Assembly (NCBI GenBank): GCA_018715525.1
Contig: DVLL01000012.1
Coordinates: 1 to 64,000 of the forward strand
Direction: 5' to 3'
Length of the DNA stretch: 64,000 nt
Source: Candidatus Faeciplasma pullistercoris
GTDB lineage: Bacteria; Bacillota; Clostridia; Oscillospirales; Ruminococcaceae
Shown here one piece after another: positions 42,103 through 50,795 of this stretch (positions are counted from its first letter, which is position 1; each line of letters opens with the position of its first letter). The notes under the pieces were generated by a model. That model saw only the letters and a program-made list of their open reading frames with translations. It was not told the origin of the DNA and did no database searches. Position numbers and translations under genes: made by a program.

Positions 42103-43140
42103 ATGCCGAATTACGACGGTCAGTCATGTACCTCGTGCAGGGAGGTATTCAAGCAGGGAGACGACATAGTTGTCTGCCCAACCTGCGGCTCGCCTTATCA
42201 CAGGGAGTGTTATAAAAAGGAAGGCAAATGTATCAACACCATTCTTCACGAAAACGGTGAGAGCTGGCGACCCGAGCCATTGGCAGGAAGCCATGCTGCC
42301 GCGGAAGATATCGGGAATACACATGAAAAGACGCTGAGCGAGGAGGCTGCCGAGCAGAATACCGACGGCGTGGTAAAGTGCCGCAACTGCGGAGCTGAAA
42401 ACAATGCGCAGAGCCCTTTTTGCTCTGTTTGCGGAGCGCCTATAAACATGGAAAAGGCTGCCGGAGGCTTTGGCTCGGCAAACGCCGGTCAAAGCTATTG
42501 GAACGGTCAGCGGCAGTATACGAATTACGATCAGTCCGCAGGCAACGGTCAGCCGTTCTTTGGGGGAATGCCGTTTGCAGGCGCGCAGCCTATAAATAAT
42601 GACATGGATATCGACGGCAATACCGCCGGCGAGTACGCTAAGTATGTGAGAAGCAACCGGTTTTACTTCCTGCCGAAGTTTCTGCGCTTTGCAAAGGGCG
42701 GCGTGGCGTCGTTCAATTTCAGCGCGTTTTTCTTCCCCCAGCTTTACTTCTTCTATCGCAAGATGATTCTTACGGGCGTGGTTATGATCCTTTTGGATAT
42801 CATTCTCTCCACTCCGTATGCTTTGTTTGTACTTGAGACTAACGGCTTTATCTCTCACATTTCCGCGTTCAGCCAGCCGTGGTTCGTTCAGCTATTAAAC
42901 GGCTTCTCATTCGTTGCGTATCTTCTGAAAATAGCAGTCGGAATTTTCGCCAACTACCTGTACTACAGGAAGGCGAAGCGTGACGTCGACATGATAAAAC
43001 ACACGATAACGGAGAAAACCACTCAGGACGCCAGGATCGCCGGCTTGGGAGGAGTATCGTGGGCATATGTTGTCGCGGGCGTTATAGCTGAGACTATAGC
43101 CTTGACAGCGCTTATGCTTGCTGGCATTATCCTGCTGTAA
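42103..43140 (+). CDS. Membrane protein with prokaryotic RING-type and zinc-ribbon domains
   Basis: 345 residues. Residues 1-48 form a cysteine/histidine module, CTSC...CPTCGSPYHRECY...C, resembling the prokaryotic RING finger family. A second zinc ribbon, CRNCGAENNAQSPFCSVCG, lies near 92-112. A Gly/Asn/Gln-rich linker follows (115-180), then a membrane part with three or four hydrophobic segments (about 205-345), similar to DUF2628-type tails. Its cytosolic zinc modules may bind proteins or RNA. 26 bp before the fucosidase gene. Function unknown. Confidence 0.75.
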   Translation: MPNYDGQSCTSCREVFKQGDDIVVCPTCGSPYHRECYKKEGKCINTILHENGESWRPEPLAGSHAAAEDIGNTHEKTLSEEAAEQNTDGVVKCRNCGAENNAQSPFCSVCGAPINMEKAAGGFGSANAGQSYWNGQRQYTNYDQSAGNGQPFFGGMPFAGAQPINNDMDIDGNTAGEYAKYVRSNRFYFLPKFLRFAKGGVASFNFSAFFFPQLYFFYRKMILTGVVMILLDIILSTPYALFVLETNGFISHISAFSQPWFVQLLNGFSFVAYLLKIAVGIFANYLYYRKAKRDVDMIKHTITEKTTQDARIAGLGGVSWAYVVAGVIAETIALTALMLAGIILL

Positions 43141-43166
43141 GGAGACGGCTGTAAACGGAAGAAAAA

Positions 43167-44573
43167 ATGGTTACCGAGCTTGATCGCAGGCTTGTGAGCG
43201 TTACTCCGAGCAAAAGGCAGTTTCTTCATCAGCAGCTTGAGTTTTACGCTTTCGTTCATTTCACCGTCAACACATACACCGGCAGGGAGTGGGGAGACGG
43301 CACCGAGAATGAGAATATTTTTAATCCTACCGAATTTGACGCCCGTCAATGGGTGAAGGCTGTCAAGAGCGCGGGAATGACTGCGCTTATGCTGACCTGC
43401 AAGCACCATGACGGCTTCTGCCTGTGGCAGACGAAAACTACCTCGCATTCCGTTGCGCGCAGCCCGTTCAGGGACGGAAAGGGCGACATTGTGAAAGAGG
43501 TGTCGGATGCCTGCCGTGAAGAGGGGATAAAGTTTGGCGTGTACTGCTCTCCGTGGGACAGAAACAGCGTATACTACGGCAAGGGCAAGGAGTACGATGA
43601 TTTCTTTATCGCTCAGCTTACAGAGCTTTTGACCGGCTACGGCGATATTTGCAGCGTCTGGTTTGACGGCGCGTGCGGCGAGGGACCGAACGGCAAGAAG
43701 CAGGTCTACGACTGGGAGAGATACTACGAGCTGATAAGAAAGCTTCAGCTTGACGCCTGCATACATGTGTGCGGACCGGATGTCAGGTGGTGCGGAAACG
43801 AGGCGGGTCACACCAGACCGTCAGAGTGGAGCGTAGTTCCAAAGAGAACGACCGAGACTGAGCTTATCGCAGACAGAAGCCAGCATGAGGACGACAGCAG
43901 CTTCAGGGAGCGCAAAATTGCGGCGTGGGACGTCGATCTGGGGAGCAGGGAGGTCTTAAAGGATGAGCGCGAGCTTGTCTGGTACCCCGCCGAGGTGAAC
44001 ACCTCTATTCGACCGGGCTGGTTCTACCATGATTTTGAGGACGACAAGGTTAAATCAGTCGATGAGCTTTTAAATGTATATGTAAACTCTGTCGGCGGCA
44101 ACGCTACATTTTTGCTCAACATTCCGCCAATGCCGAACGGGCTTTTCCACCAAAATGATGTCAACCGTTTAGCGGAGCTCGGAAGCTGTATCCGTAAGAT
44201 GTTCGCCTGCAACAGGCTTGAGAGCGCAAAGCTTTCGTCTGACAGCTTCGAGCCGGGTCATGAGATAGAGAACGTCCGCGAAGACGACTACAAGAGCTAT
44301 TTTAAGACCTGCGACGGAGTCACTGGTTGTGAGATTACCGTCAGCTTCGAGTCGCCGCAGGAGATATCCTGCGTGGTGATGAAGGAGAACATTCTTATGA
44401 GCCAGAGGATAGAAGCCTTCGAGATATACGCCGACACCGGGCTTGTTTACAGCGGAACGGTAGTAGGCTACAAGAAAATCGCACGCTTCCCGGCGGTTAA
44501 AACAAAGACCCTGCGGATAAAAATAACCGATTCAAGGGTCTGCCCGACGCTGTGCTTCATAGGCGCGTATTGA
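43167..44573 (+). CDS. GH29 alpha-L-fucosidase, cytoplasmic
   Basis: 468 residues with no signal peptide. The GH29 barrel shows KHHDGFCLW (His80-81), GVYCSPWD and nucleophile Asp167 in SVWFDGACGEG. From about 370 the protein is a beta-sandwich (ITVSFESPQEISCVVM... to the end), as in other bacterial GH29 enzymes. It releases L-fucose from imported oligosaccharides, probably host or milk glycans. No transporter or fucose pathway gene is adjacent. Follows the RING-type membrane gene by 26 bp. Confidence 0.9.
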   Translation: MVTELDRRLVSVTPSKRQFLHQQLEFYAFVHFTVNTYTGREWGDGTENENIFNPTEFDARQWVKAVKSAGMTALMLTCKHHDGFCLWQTKTTSHSVARSPFRDGKGDIVKEVSDACREEGIKFGVYCSPWDRNSVYYGKGKEYDDFFIAQLTELLTGYGDICSVWFDGACGEGPNGKKQVYDWERYYELIRKLQLDACIHVCGPDVRWCGNEAGHTRPSEWSVVPKRTTETELIADRSQHEDDSSFRERKIAAWDVDLGSREVLKDERELVWYPAEVNTSIRPGWFYHDFEDDKVKSVDELLNVYVNSVGGNATFLLNIPPMPNGLFHQNDVNRLAELGSCIRKMFACNRLESAKLSSDSFEPGHEIENVREDDYKSYFKTCDGVTGCEITVSFESPQEISCVVMKENILMSQRIEAFEIYADTGLVYSGTVVGYKKIARFPAVKTKTLRIKITDSRVCPTLCFIGAY

Positions 44574-44597
44574 GGCAAAAAATAAGTAAAATATTGC

Positions 44598-44626
44598 TTG
44601 ACAAATCAGAGTTGACCTGATATACT
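44598..44626 (+). promoter_or_regulatory. Promoter of rpsF-ssb-rpsR
   Basis: TTGACA (44598-44603), 17 bp, TATACT (44621-44626). The short leader contains a GTCTG/CAGAC hairpin around GCAGGTGG (44642-44661); this could be an S6:S18 autoregulatory site but I cannot prove it. Confidence 0.85.
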
Positions 44627-44684
44627 AACTCTGTTATCCTTGTCTGTCGCAGGTGGCAGACGAAATCCAGAAGGAGGTTCAGTT

Positions 44685-44975
44685 ATGGCAAAAATCACAG
44701 GAAACTACGAAGTAATGGTAGTATTCTCGACCAAGGCAGGCGATGAGGCGACCGCTTCATTGGTTGCAAGATTTAAGGACATGATTGAGGCTAACGCGAC
44801 TAACGCGGAGGTTGACGAGTGGGGCAAGCGCAAGCTCGCTTACGACATCAACTACGAGTCGGAGGGCTACTATGTTGTATACACCTTCGAGTCCAAGCCT
44901 GATTTCCCCGCAGAGCTCAGCCGTGTTCTCAACATCACCGACGGCGTGCTTCGCTCAATCGTTATCACCAAGTAA
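44685..44975 (+). CDS. rpsF: 30S ribosomal protein S6
   Basis: 96 residues from the ATG at 44685, with AAGGAGG upstream. NYEVMVVFST..., VDEWGKRKLAYDINYESEGYYVVYTF and the last strand match S6. It sits in the small-subunit platform with S18. First gene of the conserved rpsF-ssb-rpsR operon. Confidence 0.97.
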   Translation: MAKITGNYEVMVVFSTKAGDEATASLVARFKDMIEANATNAEVDEWGKRKLAYDINYESEGYYVVYTFESKPDFPAELSRVLNITDGVLRSIVITK

Positions 44976-45001
44976 ACGCTGACCAAGGGGAGACGGTATA
45001 G

Positions 45002-45481
45002 ATGCTGAACAGAGTAATTTTAATGGGAAGGATCACTCAGGATCTTGAGGTTCGCCAGACACAGGGCGGAACCGCTGTACTCAGCTTTACAGTCGCTGTG
45101 GACAGGGGCTATGTCAAGCAGGGCGAGGAGCGCCAGACCGATTTTATCAACTGCGTCGCTTGGCGTCAGCAGGCTGAGTTTATCGGAAAGTACTTCTCAA
45201 AAGGCAGGATGATAGCCATAGAGGGAAATCTCAGGACGAGAACATATGACGACAAGAACGGCACCAAGCACTATGTGACCGAGGTGTTTGTCGACAACGT
45301 GTCCTTCACCGGAGAAAAAGCCTCCGGCGGACAGCCCTCAAATTCAAATTACTCCTCAAGCTACTCAAAACCGTCTAATTCCAAGCAGTCAGGCTACAAT
45401 GAGCCGTCCGACCGTCCGATAGCGATAGGAGATCTCGATGACTTCGAGGAGATCCTCGGTGACGACGGTGTTCCGTTCTAA
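45002..45481 (+). CDS. ssb: Single-stranded DNA-binding protein
   Basis: 159 residues. OB-fold 1-107 (MLNRVILMGRITQDLEVRQT... NCVAWRQQAEFIGKYFSKG), a Ser/Asn/Lys-rich linker (110-145), then the acidic tip DDFEEILGDDGVPF, which recruits replication and repair partners. Between rpsF and rpsR as usual. Confidence 0.97.
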   Translation: MLNRVILMGRITQDLEVRQTQGGTAVLSFTVAVDRGYVKQGEERQTDFINCVAWRQQAEFIGKYFSKGRMIAIEGNLRTRTYDDKNGTKHYVTEVFVDNVSFTGEKASGGQPSNSNYSSSYSKPSNSKQSGYNEPSDRPIAIGDLDDFEEILGDDGVPF

Positions 45482-45547
45482 GTGATCTGATTGATTGCAG
45501 GATGTGAAACTACTTAAATCTTAAATTCTTGAAAGGAGATTATTATC

Positions 45548-45793
45548 ATGGAGAGAAATTCCGGCAACGGCAAGCCGTTGAAGAGACATCACAAGAAGGT
45601 CTGCATGTTCTGCGCTGACAGAGCTGAGACTATTGATTATAAGGACACTGCAAAGCTCAAGAAGTGCCTCACCGAGAGAGCTAAGATACTTCCTCGCCGC
45701 GTAACCGGCACCTGCGCTTACCATCAGCGCGAGCTCACAAAGGCTGTAAAGAGAGCGAGATTTGTAGCTCTTCTGCCTTACTCTGCCGACTAA
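45548..45793 (+). CDS. rpsR: 30S ribosomal protein S18
   Basis: 81 residues, AAGGAG site upstream. Core [43 protein letters not shown] is S18. The N-terminus has [10 protein letters not shown] and, with Cys in TGTCAYH, keeps a zinc-type cysteine set. Ends the operon before a strong terminator. Confidence 0.97.
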   Translation: MERNSGNGKPLKRHHKKVCMFCADRAETIDYKDTAKLKKCLTERAKILPRRVTGTCAYHQRELTKAVKRARFVALLPYSAD

Positions 45794-45803
45794 TCAAGTC
45801 TGA

Positions 45804-45840
45804 TTCAGGGACGCATCAAAGTATGCGCCCCTGATTTTTT
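45804..45840 (+). terminator. Terminator of rpsF-ssb-rpsR
   Basis: TCAGGG(A)CGCAT pairs with ATGCG(C)CCCTGA, then TTTTTT. Confidence 0.88.
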
Positions 45841-45854
45841 GCTTTTTTCACAGA

Positions 45855-45890
45855 AAAACCGCGGTAGGTAGTCTGCCGCGGTTTTATTTT
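45855..45890. terminator. Bidirectional hairpin before the MutS-like gene end
   Basis: AAAACCGCGG (45855-45864) pairs with CCGCGGTTTT (45875-45884), with T-runs on both strands. It likely ends the asnA-mutS-like operon on the minus strand. Confidence 0.8.
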
Positions 45891-45905
45891 TTGCATGCCG
45901 ATTAT

Positions 45906-47588
45906 TTATTTGGCCTCGCTGTTCATGCGCTTTTTTACCTCTTCAAAGGACACTCCGAACTTTTCATAGATTGTCTTGGCGTATCCGAACTCCTGAGGCG
46001 CGCTGCGTATGATCTTATACAGCCTGCGGTTGTCCGAGGTGGTGTCGACGGTCGTCACGATGCTGACAAGCTTTGTATCGCCCTCTACCTCGTCGTTTAT
46101 CTTGTCGAGGTTCTTGGCAAGCTCCAAAAGGTGAGTGGCGTATACGCCTCTGACTCCCACGCAGCGGAATATCTTTGTCAGCTCGGTGGCGATATATACG
46201 CACTCTGTAGGAGTAGTGGACTGTATCGACTCGTTAAGAAGCAGCATGCTGTACCTTGTAGCGTTGTCCACTGTTACCTTGAACTGCTTGCACTCCTGGG
46301 TGAAGCGGGAGGTATTAAGACCTACCTCTTCCTCCTTCGGGAAGTGGGTGTAGATAAAGTCGACAGGGCTTATCTCGCAGGAAGCGCAGGGAACATATAT
46401 TCCTGCCTGCGCAAGAACCTGGATTATTCCCACCGCTCTTGTATAGGTGGTCTTACCGCCGTTGTTTGCGCCGGTGAGAACAAAGAACCTGCCATCGTCG
46501 TCCATAGTGACATCGTTGGTTATAATCTTGTCCTTAAGGCTTCCCATCGGGTTGGAGGCGACCATCTGCGTGTAGAACGACAGGTCAAATATGCCCTTTG
46601 CGTCAAGCTTTCTTTCCTCCATCGGCAGATACTTCGGTCTTGTCATTTCAAGACCTCTTGCCCTTACCGCCTCTACTATCCTCTTCGCGCCGATGTAGAA
46701 GCTCATCTGGCTCTCAAAGGTGAGAATATCCTCGGTGTTCTTTTTGAAGTAGGCTCTTATCGCCCTGTCGAGGTGGCTGATGTACTCCGAGTTTATCTCC
46801 TTAAGCTCACGGAACAGCGGAGCTTCAAGGTCGTTTGTTCCTCCGTTTTCGTTGTAGAGCGAGTGAGTTCTTCCGATAGCCCTTGTGCCTTCGCCCTCGA
46901 TATGCTTGAATATCCAGTCAAACCTGCCTTTTTTCTTTATCAGGTCGGTGGAGACGGAAAGGAGCATCGCCTCTACCGGTCTCATCATGTCGTCAAAGTT
47001 TATTCCGACAGTGACGCTCTTGACTCCCTTTGCGAGAATCTTGAGACACTCGTCAGTCTCACGCTTTACCTCGTCAAAGTACTCCGAGTTGTATACCGAC
47101 GCAAAGTACTCTACAAGACCCTTGAGCGCAGCCGAGCGGAAGGAGGACTGATACTTCTGGCAGAACTCGTGGCAGTTGGTAATGCACTCGATAAAGGTCT
47201 TAAGAGAGCCAAGTCTGGTGTTCAGCGCATAGAAGCTGTCCGCAAGACCGAGCTTCTGGATGTTTACATGCTCGTTGATGTAGAGCTTGTGGACGTTTTC
47301 GTAAAGAACCGCCTCAAGCTGAGGCACACTAAGGAAGTCCTCAAGAATGTCGAGCCGGTAGTTAAGAACCTCTTCGTCTGTGGATAGCTGTGTGAGTATC
47401 CTCATGGCGTTGAGCGAGTTTTCCGGGCAGATAAGCCTCGATAAGAGGTCAAGCTCAAGGTTTGTGACATAGTCCTGCGGGAGCTTGGCGAGCTGGGTGC
47501 CGCGCTCAAGCGCCTCCCTCTTTTTTGTCTCTGACGGGTATAACAGGTCTACAAGGTGAAGCTCTTCATTGTTATCATTCTCAGGCAT
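45906..47588 (-). CDS. MutS-family ATPase, uncharacterised branch
   Basis: 560 residues. The MutS core without the N-terminal mismatch-binding domain or a C-terminal Smr nuclease. A helical lever/clamp region (about 40-330) precedes the ATPase: Walker A TGANNGGKTT (372-381), a signature-like region FPKEEEVGLNTSRFTQE, Walker B MLLLNES with Asn452 where Asp is usual and Glu453 kept, and the switch-type ATH (484-486). Probably not a mismatch-repair MutS; DNA-junction or ribosome-related roles are open. 37 bp after asnA, likely co-transcribed. Confidence 0.8.
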   Translation of the reverse strand: MPENDNNEELHLVDLLYPSETKKREALERGTQLAKLPQDYVTNLELDLLSRLICPENSLNAMRILTQLSTDEEVLNYRLDILEDFLSVPQLEAVLYENVHKLYINEHVNIQKLGLADSFYALNTRLGSLKTFIECITNCHEFCQKYQSSFRSAALKGLVEYFASVYNSEYFDEVKRETDECLKILAKGVKSVTVGINFDDMMRPVEAMLLSVSTDLIKKKGRFDWIFKHIEGEGTRAIGRTHSLYNENGGTNDLEAPLFRELKEINSEYISHLDRAIRAYFKKNTEDILTFESQMSFYIGAKRIVEAVRARGLEMTRPKYLPMEERKLDAKGIFDLSFYTQMVASNPMGSLKDKIITNDVTMDDDGRFFVLTGANNGGKTTYTRAVGIIQVLAQAGIYVPCASCEISPVDFIYTHFPKEEEVGLNTSRFTQECKQFKVTVDNATRYSMLLLNESIQSTTPTECVYIATELTKIFRCVGVRGVYATHLLELAKNLDKINDEVEGDTKLVSIVTTVDTTSDNRRLYKIIRSAPQEFGYAKTIYEKFGVSFEEVKKRMNSEAK

Positions 47589-47625
47589 GTTTGGTGCTCC
47601 TTTCTTTCATAAAGCTAACAGTTTA

Positions 47626-48633
47626 TTAAAGCAGCTTGATTCCCGCTTTTTCGCATCCCTTGACGGTTTCCTCGTCCCAAACCGAGACCTGAACCTCGCC
47701 AATGTGAGCCTTTCCCAAGAGGAGGGTGCAGAGTCTCGACTGACCTATACCTCCTCCGATTGTCAGAGGAAGCTCGTTATTAAGGAGCATCTTGTGGAAC
47801 TCAAGACCTGCTCTTTCCTCGCAGCCCGATTTTTTGAGCTGCTCCGCGAGAGACTCGGCGTCAACTCTTATGCCCATCGAGGAAACCTCGAACGCGCACT
47901 CAAGGACATCGTTCCACATCACGATATCCCCGTTCAGCTTCCAGTCGTCATAGTCGGGAGCCCTGCCGTCGTGGGGAACGCCTGATTTAAGCTTGTCGCC
48001 TATCTGCATGATAAAGGCTGTGCGATGCTCCCTGACATAGGCATTTTCTCTTTCCTTTGGAGACAGCTCGGGGTACATATCCTCGAGCTCCTGTGTGGTA
48101 ATAAATGAGACGTTTCGTGAAATTTTGCAGCGGACATTCGGGTACACTTTTGAGACTATCTCGGAGGTGTCGCAGATTGCGTCAACTATCTTTAAAACGA
48201 TCTCTTTAAGGAAATCGGGGTTTCTGTTGTCACGAGTGATGATTCTCTCCCAATCCCACTGATCCACATATATCGAATGGAGGTTGTCCATTTCCTCGTC
48301 ACGCCTTATTGCGTTCATATCGGTGTATATACCCTCGCCGACATGGAAGCCGTACTCCTTGAGCGCGAGGCGCTTCCATTTTGCAAGCGAGTGAACCACC
48401 TCGGCTCTGCCTCCCGTTTCCTTAATTTCAAAGGAAACGGGTCTTTCATAGCCGTTGAGGTTGTCGTTCAGACCCCTGCTGTCATCGACAAAGAGGGGAG
48501 CGGACGCTCTTTTGAGGTTGAGCGCCTGGCAGAGATTTATTTCAAAGCTTCTTTTTATAAGACCGATGGCGGTCTGAGTCTCATATGCTGTGAGATTGCT
48601 TGAATAACCCTTAGGTATTATCAGCCTGCTCAT
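47626..48633 (-). CDS. asnA: Aspartate-ammonia ligase
   Basis: 335 residues from the ATG at 48633 (GGAGG upstream). Class II synthetase-like fold: [56 protein letters not shown] and [16 protein letters not shown] are AsnA blocks. It makes asparagine from aspartate, ammonia and ATP. Promoter at 48704-48732. Confidence 0.96.
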   Translation of the reverse strand: MSRLIIPKGYSSNLTAYETQTAIGLIKRSFEINLCQALNLKRASAPLFVDDSRGLNDNLNGYERPVSFEIKETGGRAEVVHSLAKWKRLALKEYGFHVGEGIYTDMNAIRRDEEMDNLHSIYVDQWDWERIITRDNRNPDFLKEIVLKIVDAICDTSEIVSKVYPNVRCKISRNVSFITTQELEDMYPELSPKERENAYVREHRTAFIMQIGDKLKSGVPHDGRAPDYDDWKLNGDIVMWNDVLECAFEVSSMGIRVDAESLAEQLKKSGCEERAGLEFHKMLLNNELPLTIGGGIGQSRLCTLLLGKAHIGEVQVSVWDEETVKGCEKAGIKLL

Positions 48634-48676
48634 GTAAAATCCTCCGTAGCCTTTAAGGTATTGAGTAAATAAAATA

Positions 48677-48697
48677 AGCATCGTCATTAACGATGCT
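48677..48697. other. Hairpin at the asnA transcription start
   Basis: AGCATCGT (minus strand) pairs with ACGATGCT across TAATG, followed by TATTTTATTT. It begins at about +1 of the asnA promoter and lies about 57 bp past the glmS stop. It could be the glmS terminator, or a 5' stem-loop that protects asnA mRNA. Confidence 0.6.
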
Positions 48698-48703
48698 CAC
48701 TTT

Positions 48704-48732
48704 ATTATATATCCTACGGCGCTTTATGTCAA
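48704..48732 (-). promoter_or_regulatory. Promoter of asnA and the MutS-like gene
   Basis: On the minus strand, TTGACA (48732-48727), 17 bp, TATAAT (48709-48704): a consensus promoter 22 bp past the glmS stop. Confidence 0.88.
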
Positions 48733-48753
48733 TACAGCATTAAAGTAAAATCT

Positions 48754-50580
48754 TTATTCAACCGTGACTGATTTTGCGAGATTTCTTGGCTTATCGACAT
48801 CGTTGCCTCTGAGCACCGACATGTAATATGCAAAAAGCTGCATCGCGGTGATTCCGACAAGACCCATAAACATTCTGTCTATCTCAGGAAGCTCGTAGCG
48901 ATATAAAATTGCGGAGTTATCAGGGAAGTCAGATCCGCATACCACGAACGCTTTGCCGCCCCTTGTGACCACTTCCACTATATTGCTCATCGTCTTTTCG
49001 TATATTTCCGGCACGGTGGCAAGGGATATTACGGGAGTGCCGTTGGTTATAAGAGAAATAGTTCCGTGCTTGAGCTCTCCGGCGGCGTATGCCTCGCTGT
49101 GTATGTAGGATATCTCCTTTAGCTTGAGCGACGCCTCCTGCACCAGCGCGCAGTCGAGGCTTCGTCCGATAAAGAAGACGTTTTCATTGTCATAAAGCTC
49201 CTGCGCTATGCCGCGTATGCGCTCCTCGTCAGAGATGACTTTTTCTATGGCCTCGCAAAGGTCGTGAAGTATTATCTTTGAGTAGTACATCAAATCCTGC
49301 TCTGTCAGCCTTCCCTTGGAGTATGCGAGTTCAAACGCGAACGCGCACAGGGTAGCGACCTGAACGGTGTACGCCTTGGTTGACGCGACGGAAATCTCCG
49401 GACCCGCGTAGGTGTAAATCACATTGTCCGCCTCTCTGGCGATAGATGATGCGATAACATTGACTACCGCGATAGTCCTTGCGCCCTTTGACTTTGCAAT
49501 TCTCAGCGCCTCGAGGGAGTCGGCTGTCTCGCCTGACTGAGAAATAATCAGCACGGTATCCTTGTCTGAGAGAATCGGGTCGGAGTAGCGGAATTCTGAC
49601 GCCACCTCGACGATTACAGGTATTCTTGCCATTTTCTCGATGGCATATTTGGCGTAAAGCCCCGCGTGCATTGCGGTTCCGCAGGCAACGATACGGAGAA
49701 AGTTTATGTTTTTTAGCTGCTCTACGGTGATGCCGTCGTCCTCAAAGTCTATGTAGCCGTGTCTGTTGCGTATGCCGAGGGTCTTCTTGACAGCTTCAGG
49801 CTCCTCATGAATTTCCTTGAGCATAAAGTGAGAGTATCCGCCCTTTTCAGCTGCGGCGGCGTCCCACTTAGCGGTGAGTATTTCCTTTTTGACCGATTCT
49901 CCGCGGCTGTTGTACACCTCGGTGCTCGCGCCTTTGATTACAGCAATCTCGCCGTTTTCAAGAGAGATGTATTTTTTTGTGTACCTGAGTATCGCGGAGG
50001 TATCCGATGAGATAAAGCCTCCGTTATCTGTCACGCCGACGATAAGCGGGCTGCCCTTCTTGACCGAATAGATGACTCCGGGGACATCCTTGAAGAGTAT
50101 CCCGAAGGCATAGGAGCCGGTAAGCTTCGGCATAGCAGCTAAAATCGCCTTAAGCGGATCGCCGGCTTTGTTGTACTCACTGTCTATTACGGCTGCCGCA
50201 ACCTCCGTGTCAGTCTCGGATACGAAAGAGACTCCCTGCGATATAAGCTCGGTTTTAAGCTCATGATAATTTTCTATTATGCCGTTGTGGACAAGCACAA
50301 CTCTGCCGCTGACCTGAGGGTGAGAGTTGATGTCGTTGGGCGCACCGTGAGTAGCCCATCTGGTATGCCCTATCCCACAGCCCGACCTGATACCTCCGCA
50401 CTCATCTATCCTGTGCTCAAGAGCGCTGACCCTTCCGACGGTCTTGATTATTCGGACCTTGTTCTCCTCAAACGCGGCAATACCTGCCGAGTCGTAGCCG
50501 CGGTATTCAAGCGACTTCAGACCGCTTACTATCCTTTCAGCGGCATTTTCACTTCCGCTGTATCCGATTATTCCGCACAT
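48754..50580 (-). CDS. glmS: Glutamine-fructose-6-phosphate aminotransferase
   Basis: 608 residues from the ATG at 50580 (CTCGGAGG upstream). Cys2 of MCGIIGY is the glutaminase nucleophile; two SIS domains (about 285-420 and 455-595) bind fructose-6-phosphate; the C-terminus ends PRNLAKSVTVE, standard. Makes glucosamine-6-phosphate for wall synthesis. The leader holds only a GCCGTAT/ATACGGC hairpin and shows no glmS ribozyme core. Confidence 0.97.
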   Translation of the reverse strand: MCGIIGYSGSENAAERIVSGLKSLEYRGYDSAGIAAFEENKVRIIKTVGRVSALEHRIDECGGIRSGCGIGHTRWATHGAPNDINSHPQVSGRVVLVHNGIIENYHELKTELISQGVSFVSETDTEVAAAVIDSEYNKAGDPLKAILAAMPKLTGSYAFGILFKDVPGVIYSVKKGSPLIVGVTDNGGFISSDTSAILRYTKKYISLENGEIAVIKGASTEVYNSRGESVKKEILTAKWDAAAAEKGGYSHFMLKEIHEEPEAVKKTLGIRNRHGYIDFEDDGITVEQLKNINFLRIVACGTAMHAGLYAKYAIEKMARIPVIVEVASEFRYSDPILSDKDTVLIISQSGETADSLEALRIAKSKGARTIAVVNVIASSIAREADNVIYTYAGPEISVASTKAYTVQVATLCAFAFELAYSKGRLTEQDLMYYSKIILHDLCEAIEKVISDEERIRGIAQELYDNENVFFIGRSLDCALVQEASLKLKEISYIHSEAYAAGELKHGTISLITNGTPVISLATVPEIYEKTMSNIVEVVTRGGKAFVVCGSDFPDNSAILYRYELPEIDRMFMGLVGITAMQLFAYYMSVLRGNDVDKPRNLAKSVTVE

Positions 50581-50695
50581 TGCAGTACCTCCGAGAAAAT
50601 ATATCCGTATCGCCGTATAAAACATACGGCACAGTAATCACAAAAAAGTCTGATAAAAATGTAATATGTCTATAGGCGACATTCTTCCAATTTTT

Positions 50696-50724
50696 ATTAT
50701 ATACACGGCAAATAGCCATGTCAA
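50696..50724 (-). promoter_or_regulatory. Promoter of glmS
   Basis: On the minus strand, TTGACA (50724-50719), 17 bp, TATAAT (50701-50696); leader about 108 nt. Confidence 0.9.
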
Positions 50725-50752
50725 GGACTCAGATGTGAACTGACGTGAAAAT

Positions 50753-50795
50753 GAGGTAAAAAAGAGGATACCCGGAAAAATATTACCCGGATATC
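50753..50795 (-). terminator. Terminator of the histidine operon
   Basis: GGATACCCGG (50765-50774) and CCGGATATCC (50786-50795) pair with one mismatch; on the minus strand TCTTTTTTACC follows. It overlaps the end of the last his gene. Confidence 0.75.

Noticed and set aside
45891-47387. Long ORF on the plus strand opposite the MutS-like gene
   Set aside because: It is fully antisense to a protein with clear ATPase motifs, has no ribosome site, and its translation shows no domain.
50581-50695. glmS ribozyme
   Set aside because: The leader is only about 108 nt and has none of the ribozyme core or pseudoknot segments; just one short hairpin is seen.
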